Source: Bacillus pumilus
GTDB lineage: Bacteria; Bacillota; Bacilli; Bacillales; Bacillaceae
NCBI GenBank assembly: GCA_001938995.1
Contig: MKZN01000003.1
Span: 186,001 to 250,000 of the forward strand
Reading direction: 5' to 3'
DNA: 64,000 nucleotides
Part shown: one piece after another, positions 18,665 to 28,621 of the stretch
Layout of the letters: each line of letters starts with the position of its first letter
Position numbering within the stretch: position 1 is the stretch's first letter
Notes under the pieces: model-generated
What the model saw: only the letters and a program-made list of their open reading frames with translations
The model's database searches: none
What the model was told of the DNA's origin: nothing
Made by a program: the position numbers and the translations under genes

Positions 18665-19642
18665 ATGAGTAAAAAAGTTGTTGTACTTGGAGAAAGTCGT
18701 GACGGTAAATTAAGAAATGTGACATTTGAAGCCATTGCTGCGGCTCATCAAGTTGCAGATGGCGGTGAGGTCATTGGGGTCTTAATAGGGGATGACGTGA
18801 AAGAACAAGCTGAAGAGCTGCTTTACTATGGAGCAGATCATGTGATGATTGTGGAGCATCCGCATCTTTCCTATTATACGTCAGATGGCTTTGCGCAGGC
18901 ACTTCAAGCCATTATAGATCAAGTCAATCCAGATGCGGTGCTCTTTGGTCATACATCTATCGGGAAAGACCTGTCACCAAAAGTGGCAGCACGTTTGCAG
19001 ACAGGATTGATCTCAGATGCAATAGATGTAAGCGTTACAGGGGAGCAACTCGTCTTCACAAGGCCGATTTATTCTGGAAAAGCCTTTGAAAAAGTCATCT
19101 CGACTGATCGGATGCTTTTGGCAACGATTCGTCCAAACAACTTGCCACCGCTGGAGCGAGATGCATCACGAAGCGGGGAAGTCACACCTGTTTCTGTTGA
19201 TATTCAGAACCTGCGAACGATCGTCAAGGAAGTCATTAAAAAAACGTCAGAAGGTGTAGACCTTTCTGAAGCTAAGGTCATTGTCGCTGGCGGACGAGGA
19301 GTTAAGAGCAAGGAAGGTTTTGAACCATTGCAAGAACTTGCCGAAACCCTAGGCGCAGCAGTCGGTGCTTCTCGTGGTGCCTGTGATGCAGATTACTGCG
19401 ATTATGCCCTACAAATTGGTCAAACCGGCAAGGTCGTCACACCTGACCTCTACATTGCCTGCGGCATTTCAGGTGCGATTCAGCATTTAGCCGGGATGTC
19501 TAATAGTAAAGTCATTGTTGTTATTAACAAAGACCCAGAAGCCGAGATTTTCAAAATCGCAGATTATGGAATCGTGGGTGATCTGTTTGAAGTCGTCCCG
19601 CTTTTGAATGAAGAATTAAAAAAGATGAATATCCACTCGTAA
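18665..19642 (+). CDS. etfA: Electron transfer flavoprotein alpha subunit
   Basis: 325 residues, the B. subtilis length. The N-terminal domain resembles EtfB. The C-terminal FAD-binding domain contains VIVAGGRGVKSKEGFEPLQ, GASRGACDADYC, QIGQTGKVVTPDLYIACGISG and HLAGMSNSKVIVVINKDPEA. Together with EtfB it holds one FAD and one AMP. It closes the fadR-fadB-etfB-etfA operon, as shown by the terminator ten bases downstream. Confidence 0.97.
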   Translation: MSKKVVVLGESRDGKLRNVTFEAIAAAHQVADGGEVIGVLIGDDVKEQAEELLYYGADHVMIVEHPHLSYYTSDGFAQALQAIIDQVNPDAVLFGHTSIGKDLSPKVAARLQTGLISDAIDVSVTGEQLVFTRPIYSGKAFEKVISTDRMLLATIRPNNLPPLERDASRSGEVTPVSVDIQNLRTIVKEVIKKTSEGVDLSEAKVIVAGGRGVKSKEGFEPLQELAETLGAAVGASRGACDADYCDYALQIGQTGKVVTPDLYIACGISGAIQHLAGMSNSKVIVVINKDPEAEIFKIADYGIVGDLFEVVPLLNEELKKMNIHS

Positions 19643-19651
19643 CGCTCATAC

Positions 19652-19683
19652 ACTCAGAATGCCTAGGTATTCTGGGTTTTTTT
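19652..19683 (+). terminator. Terminator after etfA
   Basis: CTCAGAAT pairs with ATTCTGGG (one G-U) around GCCTAGGT, followed by seven T residues. Confidence 0.85.
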
Positions 19684-19715
19684 GTATGTGATCAATCAAA
19701 AGGGAGCGGTTGCAA

Positions 19716-21194
19716 GTGAAAGGAACTGTCAAGATGAACGAAGTGATCGGACGTATATCCAAACATATTTATGGACACTTTCAAGAACACTTGGGTAGAG
19801 GGATTTATGATGGGATTTGGGTTGGAGAGGATTCATCTATACCAAATATAGAGGGCATGCGAAAAGATGTGCTACAGGCACTTCGAAAATTACATATCCC
19901 AGTGCTAAGATGGCCAGGGGGCTGTTTTGCTGATGAGTATCATTGGGCAAATGGTGTTGGAGATGTCAGTGAACGAAAGCCGATGGTCAACACTCATTGG
20001 GGAGGCACAGTTGAATCAAATGCGTTTGGTACGCATGAATTTATGAGATTGTGCGAGTTGTTAGAATGTGAACCTTATATTTGTGGAAATGTTGGGAGCG
20101 GATCTGTTCAAGAATTAGCTGAATGGATCGAATACATCACATTTCCAAAGGATACGCCTATGTCTAATTGGCGCATTCAAAACGGCAAAAAGGAGCCTTG
20201 GACACTGACATACGTTGGCGTGGGTAATGAAAGCTGGGGCTGCGGCGGAAATATGACACCTGAATACTATGCAGATTTATATAAACGTTATCAAACGTAT
20301 GTGAGACAGTTTTCTGGAAACCGTATTTACAAAATCGCTTGTGGAGCGAATGCGAATGACGTGAATTGGACAAAAGTATTAATGGAGCGGGCAGCACCGT
20401 GGATGGATGGACTTAGTTTGCATTATTATACGGTTCCCGGTACTTGGGAAAAGAAAGGGTCTGCGACTGATTTTAATGAGGATGAATGGTTTATCACGCT
20501 GAAAAAAGCCTATGAGATGGAACAGCTGATCACTTCTCATGGGAATATCATGGACCAGTATGATCCTGATAAACGAATCGGGATGATCATTGATGAATGG
20601 GGGACATGGTATGACCCAGAACCAGGGACAAATCCAGGTTTTTTGTATCAGCAAAACACACTGAGAGACGCTCTTGTATGTGCCCTGCATTTCCATATAT
20701 TTCACCGTCATTGCCAGCGAATTCATATGGCGAATATTGCCCAGACGATTAATGTGCTCCAAGCCATGGTGTTAACGAAGGAAGAACAGATGCTTCTGAC
20801 TCCTACCTACCATGTTTTTCATATGTTTCAAGTGCATCAAGAAGAAGAAGCCCTTGAGGTAGAATTTGACTCGCCGTCATACGAACGACGCGGCGAAAAA
20901 ATTCCACAAATTAGCGTGTCAGCCTCACGTTCATCTAGCGAGATGCATATTAGTTTTTGTCATCTGAGCCCACAAGAAAAAGCATCCGTTTCACTTGCAA
21001 TTGACGGAATTGATGCAAAAACGAATATCACCGGACATGCACTCACCGCTGATCACATGAATGCGCATAACACATTTGCTGACCCGAACAACGTTCAACC
21101 TGTAGATTTTCAGCAATTTGCTGTAAAGCCCGGCGAATTGACCATTGATCTACCACCTATGTCTGTTGTGATGTTGACAGTTAATCTGGCGTAA
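19716..21194 (+). CDS. xsa: GH51 alpha-L-arabinofuranosidase (Xsa/Abf2 type)
   Basis: 492 residues of glycoside hydrolase family 51, a cytosolic enzyme (no signal peptide) releasing arabinose from arabino-oligosaccharides. Landmarks are [56 protein letters not shown] with the acid/base Glu, and [17 protein letters not shown] with the nucleophile Glu. The GTG at 19716 is nine bases from AGGGAG; an in-frame TTG at 19710 is too close. It lies between etfA and trxA as in B. subtilis, although the ara/abfA cluster is missing from the ysdC side of this window. Confidence 0.93.
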   Translation: MKGTVKMNEVIGRISKHIYGHFQEHLGRGIYDGIWVGEDSSIPNIEGMRKDVLQALRKLHIPVLRWPGGCFADEYHWANGVGDVSERKPMVNTHWGGTVESNAFGTHEFMRLCELLECEPYICGNVGSGSVQELAEWIEYITFPKDTPMSNWRIQNGKKEPWTLTYVGVGNESWGCGGNMTPEYYADLYKRYQTYVRQFSGNRIYKIACGANANDVNWTKVLMERAAPWMDGLSLHYYTVPGTWEKKGSATDFNEDEWFITLKKAYEMEQLITSHGNIMDQYDPDKRIGMIIDEWGTWYDPEPGTNPGFLYQQNTLRDALVCALHFHIFHRHCQRIHMANIAQTINVLQAMVLTKEEQMLLTPTYHVFHMFQVHQEEEALEVEFDSPSYERRGEKIPQISVSASRSSSEMHISFCHLSPQEKASVSLAIDGIDAKTNITGHALTADHMNAHNTFADPNNVQPVDFQQFAVKPGELTIDLPPMSVVMLTVNLA

Positions 21195-21269
21195 AGCATA
21201 TTCAAATGTTTGATGAAAAGAAGGTTGGGGCATCATAAGGGGAAATGAAGCGAAAGGGAGTTATGTCTT

Positions 21270-21341
21270 ATGCTTAGAACCATTCTGATGATTATCGGAG
21301 CGATTGTTGTCATTGGTGCGATCATCCGGTTTGTTTTTTAA
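21270..21341 (+). CDS. 23-residue membrane miniprotein
   Basis: MLRTILMIIGAIVVIGAIIR then FVF: one hydrophobic helix with charged ends. AAAGGGAG lies nine bases before the ATG. I recognise no family. It resembles the miniprotein at 14032 in size and core composition. It lies alone between xsa and trxA. Confidence 0.6.
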   Translation: MLRTILMIIGAIVVIGAIIRFVF

Positions 21342-21437
21342 ATCATAGAAGAAAAAATGATTCGTAAGCATTTCATTCGCAAGTCACATTGGTAGATGCT
21401 ATACTAAAAATCATAATTTACATTGGAGGAATGAATA

Positions 21438-21752
21438 ATGGCAATCGTAAAAGCTACCGACGCAACATTTTCACAAGAAACGGCAGAAGGTGTTGTTCTT
21501 GCAGACTTTTGGGCACCATGGTGCGGACCTTGTAAAATGATTGCTCCAGTTCTTGAAGAACTTGATCAAGAAATGGGCGATAAAATGAAAATCGTAAAAA
21601 TTGATGTTGACGATAACCAAGAAACAGCTGGTAAATATGGCGTGATGAGTATCCCAACACTTCTTGTATTAAAAGATGGCGAAGTTGTCGAAACATCTGT
21701 TGGTTTCAAACCAAAAGAAGCCCTTGCTGAACTTGTAAACAAACATCTCTAA
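21438..21752 (+). CDS. trxA: Thioredoxin
   Basis: 104 residues with the active site [11 protein letters not shown] (about 27-37), the cis-Pro segment [12 protein letters not shown] and the usual C-terminal helix. It is a cytosolic disulfide reductase, reduced by thioredoxin reductase and essential in B. subtilis. GGAGGAATGATA precedes the ATG, and a TATACT -10-like box stands about 30 bases upstream. It is monocistronic, followed by two hairpins. Confidence 0.98.
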   Translation: MAIVKATDATFSQETAEGVVLADFWAPWCGPCKMIAPVLEELDQEMGDKMKIVKIDVDDNQETAGKYGVMSIPTLLVLKDGEVVETSVGFKPKEALAELVNKHL

Positions 21753-21790
21753 ACAGTCAATCCCGATAACAATCGGCATTTTTACACTAG

Positions 21791-21828
21791 AAAGCGGTTC
21801 TCGTTTATACGAGAGCCGCTTTTCTTTC
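21791..21828 (+). terminator. Terminator after trxA
   Basis: AAGCGGTTCTCGT pairs with ACGAGAGCCGCTT around TTAT, followed by TTTCTTT. A smaller CCGAT/ATCGG hairpin at about 21762 precedes it. Confidence 0.9.
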
Positions 21829-21899
21829 AACATGGTATAAAACAAACGTTCGTGATACACTAGAAGGAGTGAAAGAGGAAAACAAGGACGGATGAACAT

Positions 21900-23672
21900 A
21901 TGAACAAATTGATCAAAGAAAAGCTGTCAGTCTTGCCTGATCAACCAGGCTGTTACTTAATGAAAGATAGACAAAATACGATCATTTATGTAGGGAAGGC
22001 GAAGGTCTTAAAAAATAGGGTGCGTTCCTATTTTACTGGATCACACGATGCCAAAACGCAGCGTCTCGTCAGTGAAATCGAAGACTTCGAATACATTGTG
22101 ACTTCTTCAAATATTGAGGCACTGATTTTAGAGCTGAATTTAATTAAGAAGCACGACCCGAAATACAATGTCATGCTGAAAGACGACAAGACGTATCCTT
22201 TTATTAAAATTACGAATGAACGTCACCCTAAGCTGATCGTGACGCGCAATGTAAAAAAGGATAAAGGACGATATTTTGGACCGTACCCAAACGTACAAGC
22301 TGCAAGGGAAACGAAAAAACTGCTGGACCGTCTGTATCCGCTGAGGAAATGTGCGACATTACCGGATCGTGTTTGCCTTTACTATCATCTTGGGCAATGT
22401 CTCGCGCCGTGTGTGTACGACATTTCTGAAGAAACGAATAAGCAGCTCGTCGATGAGATCTCAAGGTTTCTAAACGGAGGCCACAAGCAAATAAAAAAAG
22501 AATTAACTGAAAAAATGCAAGAAGCCGCCGAACAATTAGAATTTGAACGGGCAAAAGAACTGAGAGATCAAATCGCTTATATCGACTCCACCATGGAAAA
22601 ACAGAAAATGACGATGAGTGACTTATCTGATCGAGATATATTTGCCTATGCCTATGATAAGGGTTGGATGTGTGTGCAAGTCTTTTTCATTCGACAAGGG
22701 AAATTGATTGAACGTGATGTCAGTTTGTTCCCAATGTATCAAGACCCAGAGGAAGAATTCCTCACGTTTATGGGCCAATTTTATGAAAAGAACAATCACT
22801 TTCTACCGAAGGAAATCTTGGTACCAAACAGTGTAGATCAAGAGCTGATTGAGCAATTACTTGACACCACTGTTCACCAACCGAAAAAAGGAAAGAAAAA
22901 AGATTTGCTATTGCTTGCCCATCAAAACGCAAAAATCGCCCTCAAAGAAAAGTTCTCTCTCATTGAGCGTGATGAAGAGCGGACAATTGGTGCCGTGAAG
23001 CAGCTTGGAGATGCGCTGAATATCTACATGCCATACAGAATTGAAGCATTTGATAACTCAAATATTCAAGGGGCAGACCCCGTTTCTGCCATGGTGGTGT
23101 TTCAAGACGGCAAGCCATATAAGAAGGAATACCGAAAATACAAAATAAAGACCGTCTCAGGGCCAGATGATTATGCATCCATGCGTGAAGTCATTAGAAG
23201 GCGATACACACGAGTACTAAGGGATCAGTTGCCATTGCCGGATCTCATTTTAATTGATGGCGGAAAAGGACAAATCAACGCAGCGATTGACGTGCTTGAA
23301 AATGAGCTGAATCTGTCCGTGCCAGTAGCAGGTCTTGTGAAAGATGAGAAGCACAGGACATCCAATCTCATGATGGGTGATACACTTGACATTGTGGCAT
23401 TAGAGCGTAACAGTCAGGCGTTTTATTTATTGCAGCGTATTCAAGATGAGGTGCACCGTTTTGCCATTAGTTTTCATCGGCAGCTGCGCGGGAAAAATGC
23501 CTTTCAGTCCATTTTAGATGATGTCCCAGGCATCGGAGAAAAACGAAAAAAACAGCTACTCAAACATTTTGGCTCTGTGAAAAAAATGAAAGAAGCCTCT
23601 GTTCAAGATTTTCAAGAAGCTGGCATTCCGAAGCAAACAGCCGAACTTTTAGCAGAGGCATTAAAAAAATAG
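21900..23672 (+). CDS. uvrC: Excinuclease ABC subunit C
   Basis: 590 residues. A GIY-YIG nuclease domain (about 12-95; [20 protein letters not shown]) makes the 3' incision. A UVR motif follows (about 200-235), then the RNase H-like 5'-incision domain (about 365-535; [36 protein letters not shown]) and a C-terminal HhH2 region ([19 protein letters not shown]). It acts with UvrAB in nucleotide excision repair. AAGGACGGATG stands before the ATG. Confidence 0.97.
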   Translation: MNKLIKEKLSVLPDQPGCYLMKDRQNTIIYVGKAKVLKNRVRSYFTGSHDAKTQRLVSEIEDFEYIVTSSNIEALILELNLIKKHDPKYNVMLKDDKTYPFIKITNERHPKLIVTRNVKKDKGRYFGPYPNVQAARETKKLLDRLYPLRKCATLPDRVCLYYHLGQCLAPCVYDISEETNKQLVDEISRFLNGGHKQIKKELTEKMQEAAEQLEFERAKELRDQIAYIDSTMEKQKMTMSDLSDRDIFAYAYDKGWMCVQVFFIRQGKLIERDVSLFPMYQDPEEEFLTFMGQFYEKNNHFLPKEILVPNSVDQELIEQLLDTTVHQPKKGKKKDLLLLAHQNAKIALKEKFSLIERDEERTIGAVKQLGDALNIYMPYRIEAFDNSNIQGADPVSAMVVFQDGKPYKKEYRKYKIKTVSGPDDYASMREVIRRRYTRVLRDQLPLPDLILIDGGKGQINAAIDVLENELNLSVPVAGLVKDEKHRTSNLMMGDTLDIVALERNSQAFYLLQRIQDEVHRFAISFHRQLRGKNAFQSILDDVPGIGEKRKKQLLKHFGSVKKMKEASVQDFQEAGIPKQTAELLAEALKK

Positions 23673-23673
23673 A

Positions 23674-23702
23674 TTGTACTTTTTCAAAAAGTCTGTTAAG
23701 AT
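23674..23702 (+). promoter_or_regulatory. Sigma-A promoter of the lysC leader
   Basis: TTGTAC (23674-23679), a 17-base spacer and TAAGAT (23697-23702), about 35 bases before the riboswitch aptamer and directly after uvrC. Confidence 0.8.
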
Positions 23703-23737
23703 GTGACTAATTTAATAAATGAACGTGTTGTTTGTTG

Positions 23738-23907
23738 TAGATAGAGGAGCGAACTTCAATAGTAGGCCTTCAGAGATCGATGGGATCCGTGAAGAGGGCT
23801 GAAAGGGGAGCGTCGCCGAAGTGAATAATATTCCACTCATTTTATTCGCTGGCTCTACATTGAAGAAATGTAGGGTTGTCAAGAATTTTTTCTTGGAGGG
23901 CTATCTC
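23738..23907 (+). ncRNA. Lysine riboswitch (L box) aptamer
   Basis: Conserved L-box blocks are present in order: GATAGAGGAGCGAACTTCAA, a GATCGATGGGATC loop element, GTGAAGAGGGCTGAAAGGGG then AGCGTCGCCGAAG, and CTTGGAGGGCTATCTC. GATAG at 23740 and CTATC at 23901 close the P1 helix. Family knowledge: lysine binding favours the downstream terminator and lowers lysC expression. The sequence is very close to the B. subtilis lysC leader as I recall it. Confidence 0.95.
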
Positions 23908-23938
23908 ATTGTTTTTTGCATCTGTTGATGAGTATTTG

Positions 23939-23975
23939 AAAGCAATGGGAGATTCGTTCTCTCATTGCTTTTTTT
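23939..23975 (+). terminator. Riboswitch expression-platform terminator
   Basis: AAGCAATGGGAGA pairs with TCTCTCATTGCTT (short loop), followed by T7. It lies 78 bases before lysC. The upstream CTCATTG copy near 23905 could pair alternatively as an antiterminator. Confidence 0.9.
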
Positions 23976-24053
23976 GTTTGCAATGAGAAAGCAGTCTCTA
24001 TAGCCACTTTTACCTCTACTCTCGCACGTGATCTTTTGAAAAGGGTGATAGAC

Positions 24054-25289
24054 ATGGGACTAATTGTACAAAAATTCGGCGGAACTTCCGTTGGCACGAC
24101 AGAAAAAATTCAGAGAGTCGCGGAAAGAATCATAGCTGAACGCAAAGCAGGTCATGATGTGGTCGTGGTGGTGTCCGCGATGGGCAAATCAACGGATGTC
24201 TTAGTAGATCTTGCCAAAGAACTAACAGATCATCCGAGTAAAAGAGAAATGGATATGCTCCTCACAACTGGAGAGCAAGTGACCATATCTTTATTAACGA
24301 TGGCACTGCAAGCAAAAGGATTCGATGCGATTTCCTTTACCGGCTGGCAGGCTGGCATGAAAACCGAGAACGTGCACGGAAACGCAAGAATCGTGGACAT
24401 TGATGAAACAAGAATAAGAGAAGAATTGAATGCAGGGAAAGTTGTCGTTGTAGCAGGCTTCCAAGGGATTGCAGATGATCTACATATTACAACACTTGGA
24501 CGAGGTGGTTCAGATACGACCGCTGTAGCCCTTGCTGCTGCCTTGAAAGCAGACAAATGTGATATTTATACTGACGTACCAGGCGTTTTTACAACCGATC
24601 CGCGTTATGTGTCGTCAGCACGTAAGCTTGAAGGAATTTCATACGATGAAATGCTCGAATTAGCCAATTTAGGAGCAGGCGTATTGCACCCAAGGGCGGT
24701 CGAGTTTGCGAAAAATTATCAAGTCCCATTAGAAGTCCGGTCAAGTATTGTACATGAAGCTGGCACGTTAATTGAGGAGGAATCATCCATGGAGCAAAAT
24801 TTAGTCGTAAGAGGCATTGCATTTGAAGATCAGATCACACGTGTGACGGTGTGTGGCCTTTCAAGCGGTTTGACGACATTGTCTACAATTTTTACGACGC
24901 TTGCGAAGAAAAATATTAATGTCGACATCATCATTCAGTCCGTCACAAGTACTAGTCAGACATCGATCTCTTTCTCTGTCAAAACGGATGAACTGTCCAA
25001 AACCGTAGAAGTATTAGAAGAATATAAAAATGCGCTTGGCTATGAACAGATTGAGACAGAAAGCAAACTAGCCAAAGTCTCTATCGTTGGGTCGGGTATG
25101 GTCTCGAATCCAGGCGTGGCTGCTGAAATGTTCGCCGTTTTAGCTGAAAAAGACATTCAAGTGAAAATGGTGAGCACATCCGAAATCAAAGTTTCAACGG
25201 TAGTTGGGCGTGATGATATGGTCAAAGCAGTTGAAGCACTTCACGATGCGTTTGACTTATCAAAGGTAGGCACAGCTACTCACTCTTAA
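24054..25289 (+). CDS. lysC: Lysine-sensitive aspartokinase II, alpha subunit
   Basis: 411 residues. The kinase domain (1-240) has VQKFGGTSVG, VVSAMGKSTD, MLLTTGEQVTISLL and TTLGRGGSDTTAVALAAAL. Two ACT domains (about 265-405) bind the allosteric effector; GSGMVSNPGVAAEMFAVLAE lies in the second. It phosphorylates aspartate in the lysine/DAP branch. The ATG at 24054 follows AAAGGGTGAT and gives the family N-terminus MGLIVQKFGG; six upstream codons in frame are not needed. The lysine riboswitch precedes it and a terminator follows. Confidence 0.97.
   Translation: MGLIVQKFGGTSVGTTEKIQRVAERIIAERKAGHDVVVVVSAMGKSTDVLVDLAKELTDHPSKREMDMLLTTGEQVTISLLTMALQAKGFDAISFTGWQAGMKTENVHGNARIVDIDETRIREELNAGKVVVVAGFQGIADDLHITTLGRGGSDTTAVALAAALKADKCDIYTDVPGVFTTDPRYVSSARKLEGISYDEMLELANLGAGVLHPRAVEFAKNYQVPLEVRSSIVHEAGTLIEEESSMEQNLVVRGIAFEDQITRVTVCGLSSGLTTLSTIFTTLAKKNINVDIIIQSVTSTSQTSISFSVKTDELSKTVEVLEEYKNALGYEQIETESKLAKVSIVGSGMVSNPGVAAEMFAVLAEKDIQVKMVSTSEIKVSTVVGRDDMVKAVEALHDAFDLSKVGTATHS
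24789..25289 (+). CDS. lysC: Aspartokinase II beta subunit from an internal in-frame start
   Basis: Codon 246 of lysC is an ATG preceded by GAGGAGG at 24774-24780, eight bases upstream. Translation from it gives a 166-residue protein (MEQNLVVRGIAFEDQITRVT...) containing both ACT domains. In B. subtilis the same internal initiation yields the beta subunit of the alpha2-beta2 enzyme. The conserved Shine-Dalgarno inside the gene supports the same arrangement here. Confidence 0.85.
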   Translation: MEQNLVVRGIAFEDQITRVTVCGLSSGLTTLSTIFTTLAKKNINVDIIIQSVTSTSQTSISFSVKTDELSKTVEVLEEYKNALGYEQIETESKLAKVSIVGSGMVSNPGVAAEMFAVLAEKDIQVKMVSTSEIKVSTVVGRDDMVKAVEALHDAFDLSKVGTATHS

Positions 25290-25296
25290 AAAAGAA

Positions 25297-25335
25297 AAAG
25301 AGGTGCATTCATATAAAGAATGCACCTCTTTCTCA
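25297..25335 (+). terminator. Terminator after lysC
   Basis: AAAGAGGTGCATTC and GAATGCACCTCTTT form a perfect 14-bp stem with a 7-base loop, ending in TTTCTC. Confidence 0.9.
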
Positions 25336-25438
25336 TAAAAGTGAGCGCAGGAACTCGAAACATCTTCGCTATCAGGAGGGAGATGTTTTTCTTCGGGTAA
25401 CCCAGTGCTCTAAGTGTGCTATGATAGAGGGAGCCATG

Positions 25439-25474
25439 TCAAAAAGGCGTGACTCAGTGAGTGCCTCGCCTTTG
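25439..25474 (-). terminator. Terminator of yslB (minus strand)
   Basis: Read on the minus strand, AAAGGCG pairs with CGCCTTT and ends in TTTTT, 11 bases after the yslB stop. The 100 bases between this and the lysC terminator hold another short hairpin (AACATCT/AGATGTT, 25357-25390) and no gene. Confidence 0.65.
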
Positions 25475-25484
25475 ATAGGTATTG

Positions 25485-25928
25485 TTACACAGGGTCTTTT
25501 ATATCCCATTTAACAGTTAAGATGACTTTATTCGCACGCTTTTTGATTTGTTCATAGGATTCAGCAATATGCTCATTGAGAAGCTGAATCTGTTCAGCAA
25601 TAAAACCTGCTTCCATTTGAAAACAAGGCTCTTTTTGATAAGTGAGTCGATTGGATACGAGTGGACCTTCGAGCTCAAACTCAATTTCCTGTTTTTTAGA
25701 ATGAATCATCGTGAGTGTACCCCATCCAGCATCATGGAAAAATTCGGGGATTTTCTCCCATGACTCTTGAGGAAATTTACGAGCAAGCAGTTTACCCGCA
25801 AAATACATCATAGATGAATGATCCTGGCCAAGAATGTCAGGTAGCAGAACTTCGCGTATCAGCTCGTAGGCAAAACCATTGACTTCAATTTCTTTTAGCT
25901 GTTCTAAGTTAGATTCGAATTTATTCAT
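25485..25928 (-). CDS. yslB: DUF2507 family protein YslB
   Basis: 147 residues, the usual YslB length. DUF2507 proteins have a V4R-like fold; conserved parts here are YELIREVLLPDILGQDHSSMMYFAGKLLARKF and FEDAGWG-like FFHDAGWGTLTMI. No biochemical function is known to me. The frame continues 23 codons upstream, but the ATG at 25928 has GGGGAG eight bases before it and matches the family N-terminus. It is transcribed opposite to lysC and sdhC. Confidence 0.9.
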   Translation of the reverse strand: MNKFESNLEQLKEIEVNGFAYELIREVLLPDILGQDHSSMMYFAGKLLARKFPQESWEKIPEFFHDAGWGTLTMIHSKKQEIEFELEGPLVSNRLTYQKEPCFQMEAGFIAEQIQLLNEHIAESYEQIKKRANKVILTVKWDIKDPV

Positions 25929-26084
25929 TGGACGGCTCCCCTCTTTCAACAATTTATTATAGCTTATGTGGGCGTATGATGACAGAGTTTTCCCCATAAG
26001 TCAAAGAAATTCTTATTGCAATAAAATGAATTTTGATTTAAAACTTTTAAATTTCGGAAAATTTTAATTTATGTACGCGGTTTC

Positions 26085-26113
26085 TTGACGCTTTTTTGAC
26101 ATAGGAGTAAAAT
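26085..26113 (+). promoter_or_regulatory. Sigma-A promoter of sdhCAB
   Basis: TTGACG (26085-26090), 17 bases, TAAAAT (26108-26113), leaving an approximately 95-base leader before sdhC. The region upstream (25998-26084) is very AT-rich and gene-free. In B. subtilis this leader is a target of the sRNA FsrA; I did not identify a pairing site. Confidence 0.85.
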
Positions 26114-26213
26114 GAAATTGTCAATAAATTTGAATAAAGTGCTTACATTTGAAAGAAGCGGGGGTAAGACAGATTTTCAAGCAATTGCACTTTTCTTACT
26201 AGGGGGTAAAGTA

Positions 26214-26822
26214 ATGTCGGGGAACAAAGAATTTTTTTATCGGAGATTGCATTCTTTGCTTGGCGTCATTCCGGTCGGTCTATTTTTAATTCAGCACTTA
26301 GTGATTAACCACTTTGCGACAGATGGACCAGAGGCGTTTAACAAAGCTGCACACTTTATGGAACAGCTTCCATTCAGATATGCACTTGAGCTGTTCGTGA
26401 TTTTCTTACCACTGATTTATCATGCTGTTTATGGGGTGTACATAGCCTTTACGGCACAAAACAACACATCTCGCTTCAGCTATTTAAGAAACTGGTTGTT
26501 TAGACTACAAAGGGTATCTGGTATCATCACATTGATTTTTGTCGCTTGGCACGTATGGGAAACACGTATTCAAGCTCAGCTTGGAGCAGAAGTAAACTAT
26601 GATATGATGGCGAATATTTTAAGCTCTCCATTTATGCTAGGTTTCTATATTGTCGGCGTTTTATCTACTATTTTCCACTTTGCTAATGGATTGTGGTCGT
26701 TTGCTGTCAGCTGGGGAATTACCGTTTCACCACGCTCACAAAGAATTTCCACATATGTGACATTAGGTATATTTATAGCGCTTTCATATGTAGGGCTAAG
26801 AGCAATTTTCGCTTTTGTTTAA
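26214..26822 (+). CDS. sdhC: Succinate dehydrogenase cytochrome b558 subunit
   Basis: 202 residues and five transmembrane helices, as in B. subtilis SdhC. This membrane anchor binds two b-type hemes; candidate ligand histidines are in RRLHSLLGVIPVG, IQHLVINHFA, LIYHAVYGVYIA, FVAWHVWETR and STIFHFANG. It links SdhAB to menaquinone. The frame is open back to 26112, but the ATG at 26214 follows AGGGGGTAAAGTA and matches the family start MSGNKEFFYRRLHS. It is first in sdhCAB. Confidence 0.97.
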   Translation: MSGNKEFFYRRLHSLLGVIPVGLFLIQHLVINHFATDGPEAFNKAAHFMEQLPFRYALELFVIFLPLIYHAVYGVYIAFTAQNNTSRFSYLRNWLFRLQRVSGIITLIFVAWHVWETRIQAQLGAEVNYDMMANILSSPFMLGFYIVGVLSTIFHFANGLWSFAVSWGITVSPRSQRISTYVTLGIFIALSYVGLRAIFAFV

Positions 26823-26859
26823 GAGGAAATAGATTAGTAGAAGAGGGAGAGGGGCTACA

Positions 26860-28620
26860 ATGAGTAATTCTAGCATCATCGTTGTCGGAGGCGGCTTAGC
26901 TGGTCTCATGGCAACCATTAAAGCAGCAGAAGCGGGAACAGCTGTTAAATTATTTTCAATCGTACCTGTCAAACGTTCGCATTCTGTATGTGCACAGGGC
27001 GGAATTAACGGAGCGGTCAATACAAAAGGTGAAGGAGACTCACCTTATGAACATTTTGATGACACTGTATATGGCGGAGACTTCTTAGCAAACCAGCCGC
27101 CAGTCAAAGCAATGTGTGAAGCAGCACCGTCCATTATCCACTTACTTGATCGTATGGGTGTCATGTTTAACAGAACACCAGAGGGATTACTGGACTTCCG
27201 ACGCTTCGGGGGAACACAGCACCATCGTACAGCATATGCTGGTGCCACGACTGGTCAGCAGCTATTATATGCACTCGATGAACAAGTTCGTCGCTATGAA
27301 GTAGCAGGGCTTGTCACAAAATACGAAGGCTGGGAATTCCTTGGTGCCGTCTTAGATGATGAAGAAGTGTGCCGAGGCATTGTGGCGCAAAACCTGACGA
27401 CAATGGAGATTGAATCTTTCCGTTCAGATGCCGTCATTATGGCAACAGGTGGCCCTGGCATCGTATTCGGTAAATCAACGAATTCAATGATCAACACAGG
27501 ATCAGCCGCTTCCATTGTCTATCAGCAGGGTGCTAACTATGCAAATGGTGAATTCATTCAAATTCATCCAACGGCCATCCCAGGAGATGACAAGCTTCGT
27601 CTAATGAGTGAATCGGCTCGTGGGGAAGGCGGACGTGTTTGGACGTATAAAGACGGGAAGCCTTGGTACTTCCTTGAAGAAAAATATCCAGCATACGGGA
27701 ACCTTGTCCCACGTGATATCGCAACGCGTGAAATCTTCGACGTATGTGTCGTGCAAAAGCTTGGAATCAATGGAGAAAACATGGTATACCTTGACCTTTC
27801 TCACAAAGATCCGAAAGAGCTTGATATTAAACTTGGCGGCATCATCGAAATCTATGAAAAATTCATGGGAGATGACCCACGTAAGCTTCCAATGAAAATT
27901 TTCCCTGCTGTTCATTATTCAATGGGCGGATTATGGGTGGATTATGATCAAATGACAAATATCAAAGGTCTGTTCGCTGCTGGGGAATGTGATTACTCTA
28001 TGCATGGCGGAAACAGACTTGGTGCGAACTCCTTGCTATCAGCGATTTACGGCGGAATGGTCGCAGGACCAAATGCTGTGAAGTACATTAGCGGTCTTGA
28101 GAAGTCTGCAGAAGACCTATCTTCTGCAACATTTGACAGCGCAGTAAAGAAAGAGCAGGAGAAATGGGACAACATCCTCAGCATGGACGGAACAGAAAAT
28201 GCGTACGTGCTTCATAAAGAGCTTGGAGAATGGATGACAGACAATGTTACAGTTGTTCGTTACAATGACAAACTCTTAAAAACAGATCAAAAGATTGAAG
28301 AACTGATGGAGCGCTACAAGCACATCAACATCAACGATACAGCATCATGGAGTAACCAAGGCGCTGCCTTTACGCGTCAGCTTGACAACATGTTACAGCT
28401 GGCAAGAGTCATTACAATTGGGGCATACAACCGGAATGAGAGCCGAGGCGCACACTATAAACCGGATTTCCCAGAGAGAAACGATGATGAATTCCTCAAA
28501 ACAACGATGGCTACGTTCAAAGGGAAAAACGAGAAACCTGCCTTCCACTATGAGGACGTCGATGTATCGTTAATTGCACCTCGTAAACGAGATTACTCGA
28601 AGAAAAAGGTGGAGAAATAA
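26860..28620 (+). CDS. sdhA: Succinate dehydrogenase flavoprotein subunit
   Basis: 586 residues with covalent FAD. The N-terminal dinucleotide fold is SIIVVGGGLAGLMATIKAAE; SVCAQGGINGAVN carries conserved FAD contacts. The FAD-linking His is probably in the TQHHRTAYAGATTGQ block. HPTAIPGDDKLRLMSESARGEGG and GLFAAGECDYSMHGGNRLGA are substrate/FAD site blocks. It oxidises succinate to fumarate in the TCA cycle. GAGAGGGGCTACA precedes the ATG. Confidence 0.98.
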   Translation: MSNSSIIVVGGGLAGLMATIKAAEAGTAVKLFSIVPVKRSHSVCAQGGINGAVNTKGEGDSPYEHFDDTVYGGDFLANQPPVKAMCEAAPSIIHLLDRMGVMFNRTPEGLLDFRRFGGTQHHRTAYAGATTGQQLLYALDEQVRRYEVAGLVTKYEGWEFLGAVLDDEEVCRGIVAQNLTTMEIESFRSDAVIMATGGPGIVFGKSTNSMINTGSAASIVYQQGANYANGEFIQIHPTAIPGDDKLRLMSESARGEGGRVWTYKDGKPWYFLEEKYPAYGNLVPRDIATREIFDVCVVQKLGINGENMVYLDLSHKDPKELDIKLGGIIEIYEKFMGDDPRKLPMKIFPAVHYSMGGLWVDYDQMTNIKGLFAAGECDYSMHGGNRLGANSLLSAIYGGMVAGPNAVKYISGLEKSAEDLSSATFDSAVKKEQEKWDNILSMDGTENAYVLHKELGEWMTDNVTVVRYNDKLLKTDQKIEELMERYKHININDTASWSNQGAAFTRQLDNMLQLARVITIGAYNRNESRGAHYKPDFPERNDDEFLKTTMATFKGKNEKPAFHYEDVDVSLIAPRKRDYSKKKVEK

Positions 28621-28621
28621 G

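Noticed and set aside
25436-25513. 25-codon ORF between lysC and yslB with a TATGAT box upstream
   Set aside because: It runs through the yslB terminator and into the yslB stop; composition looks like chance.
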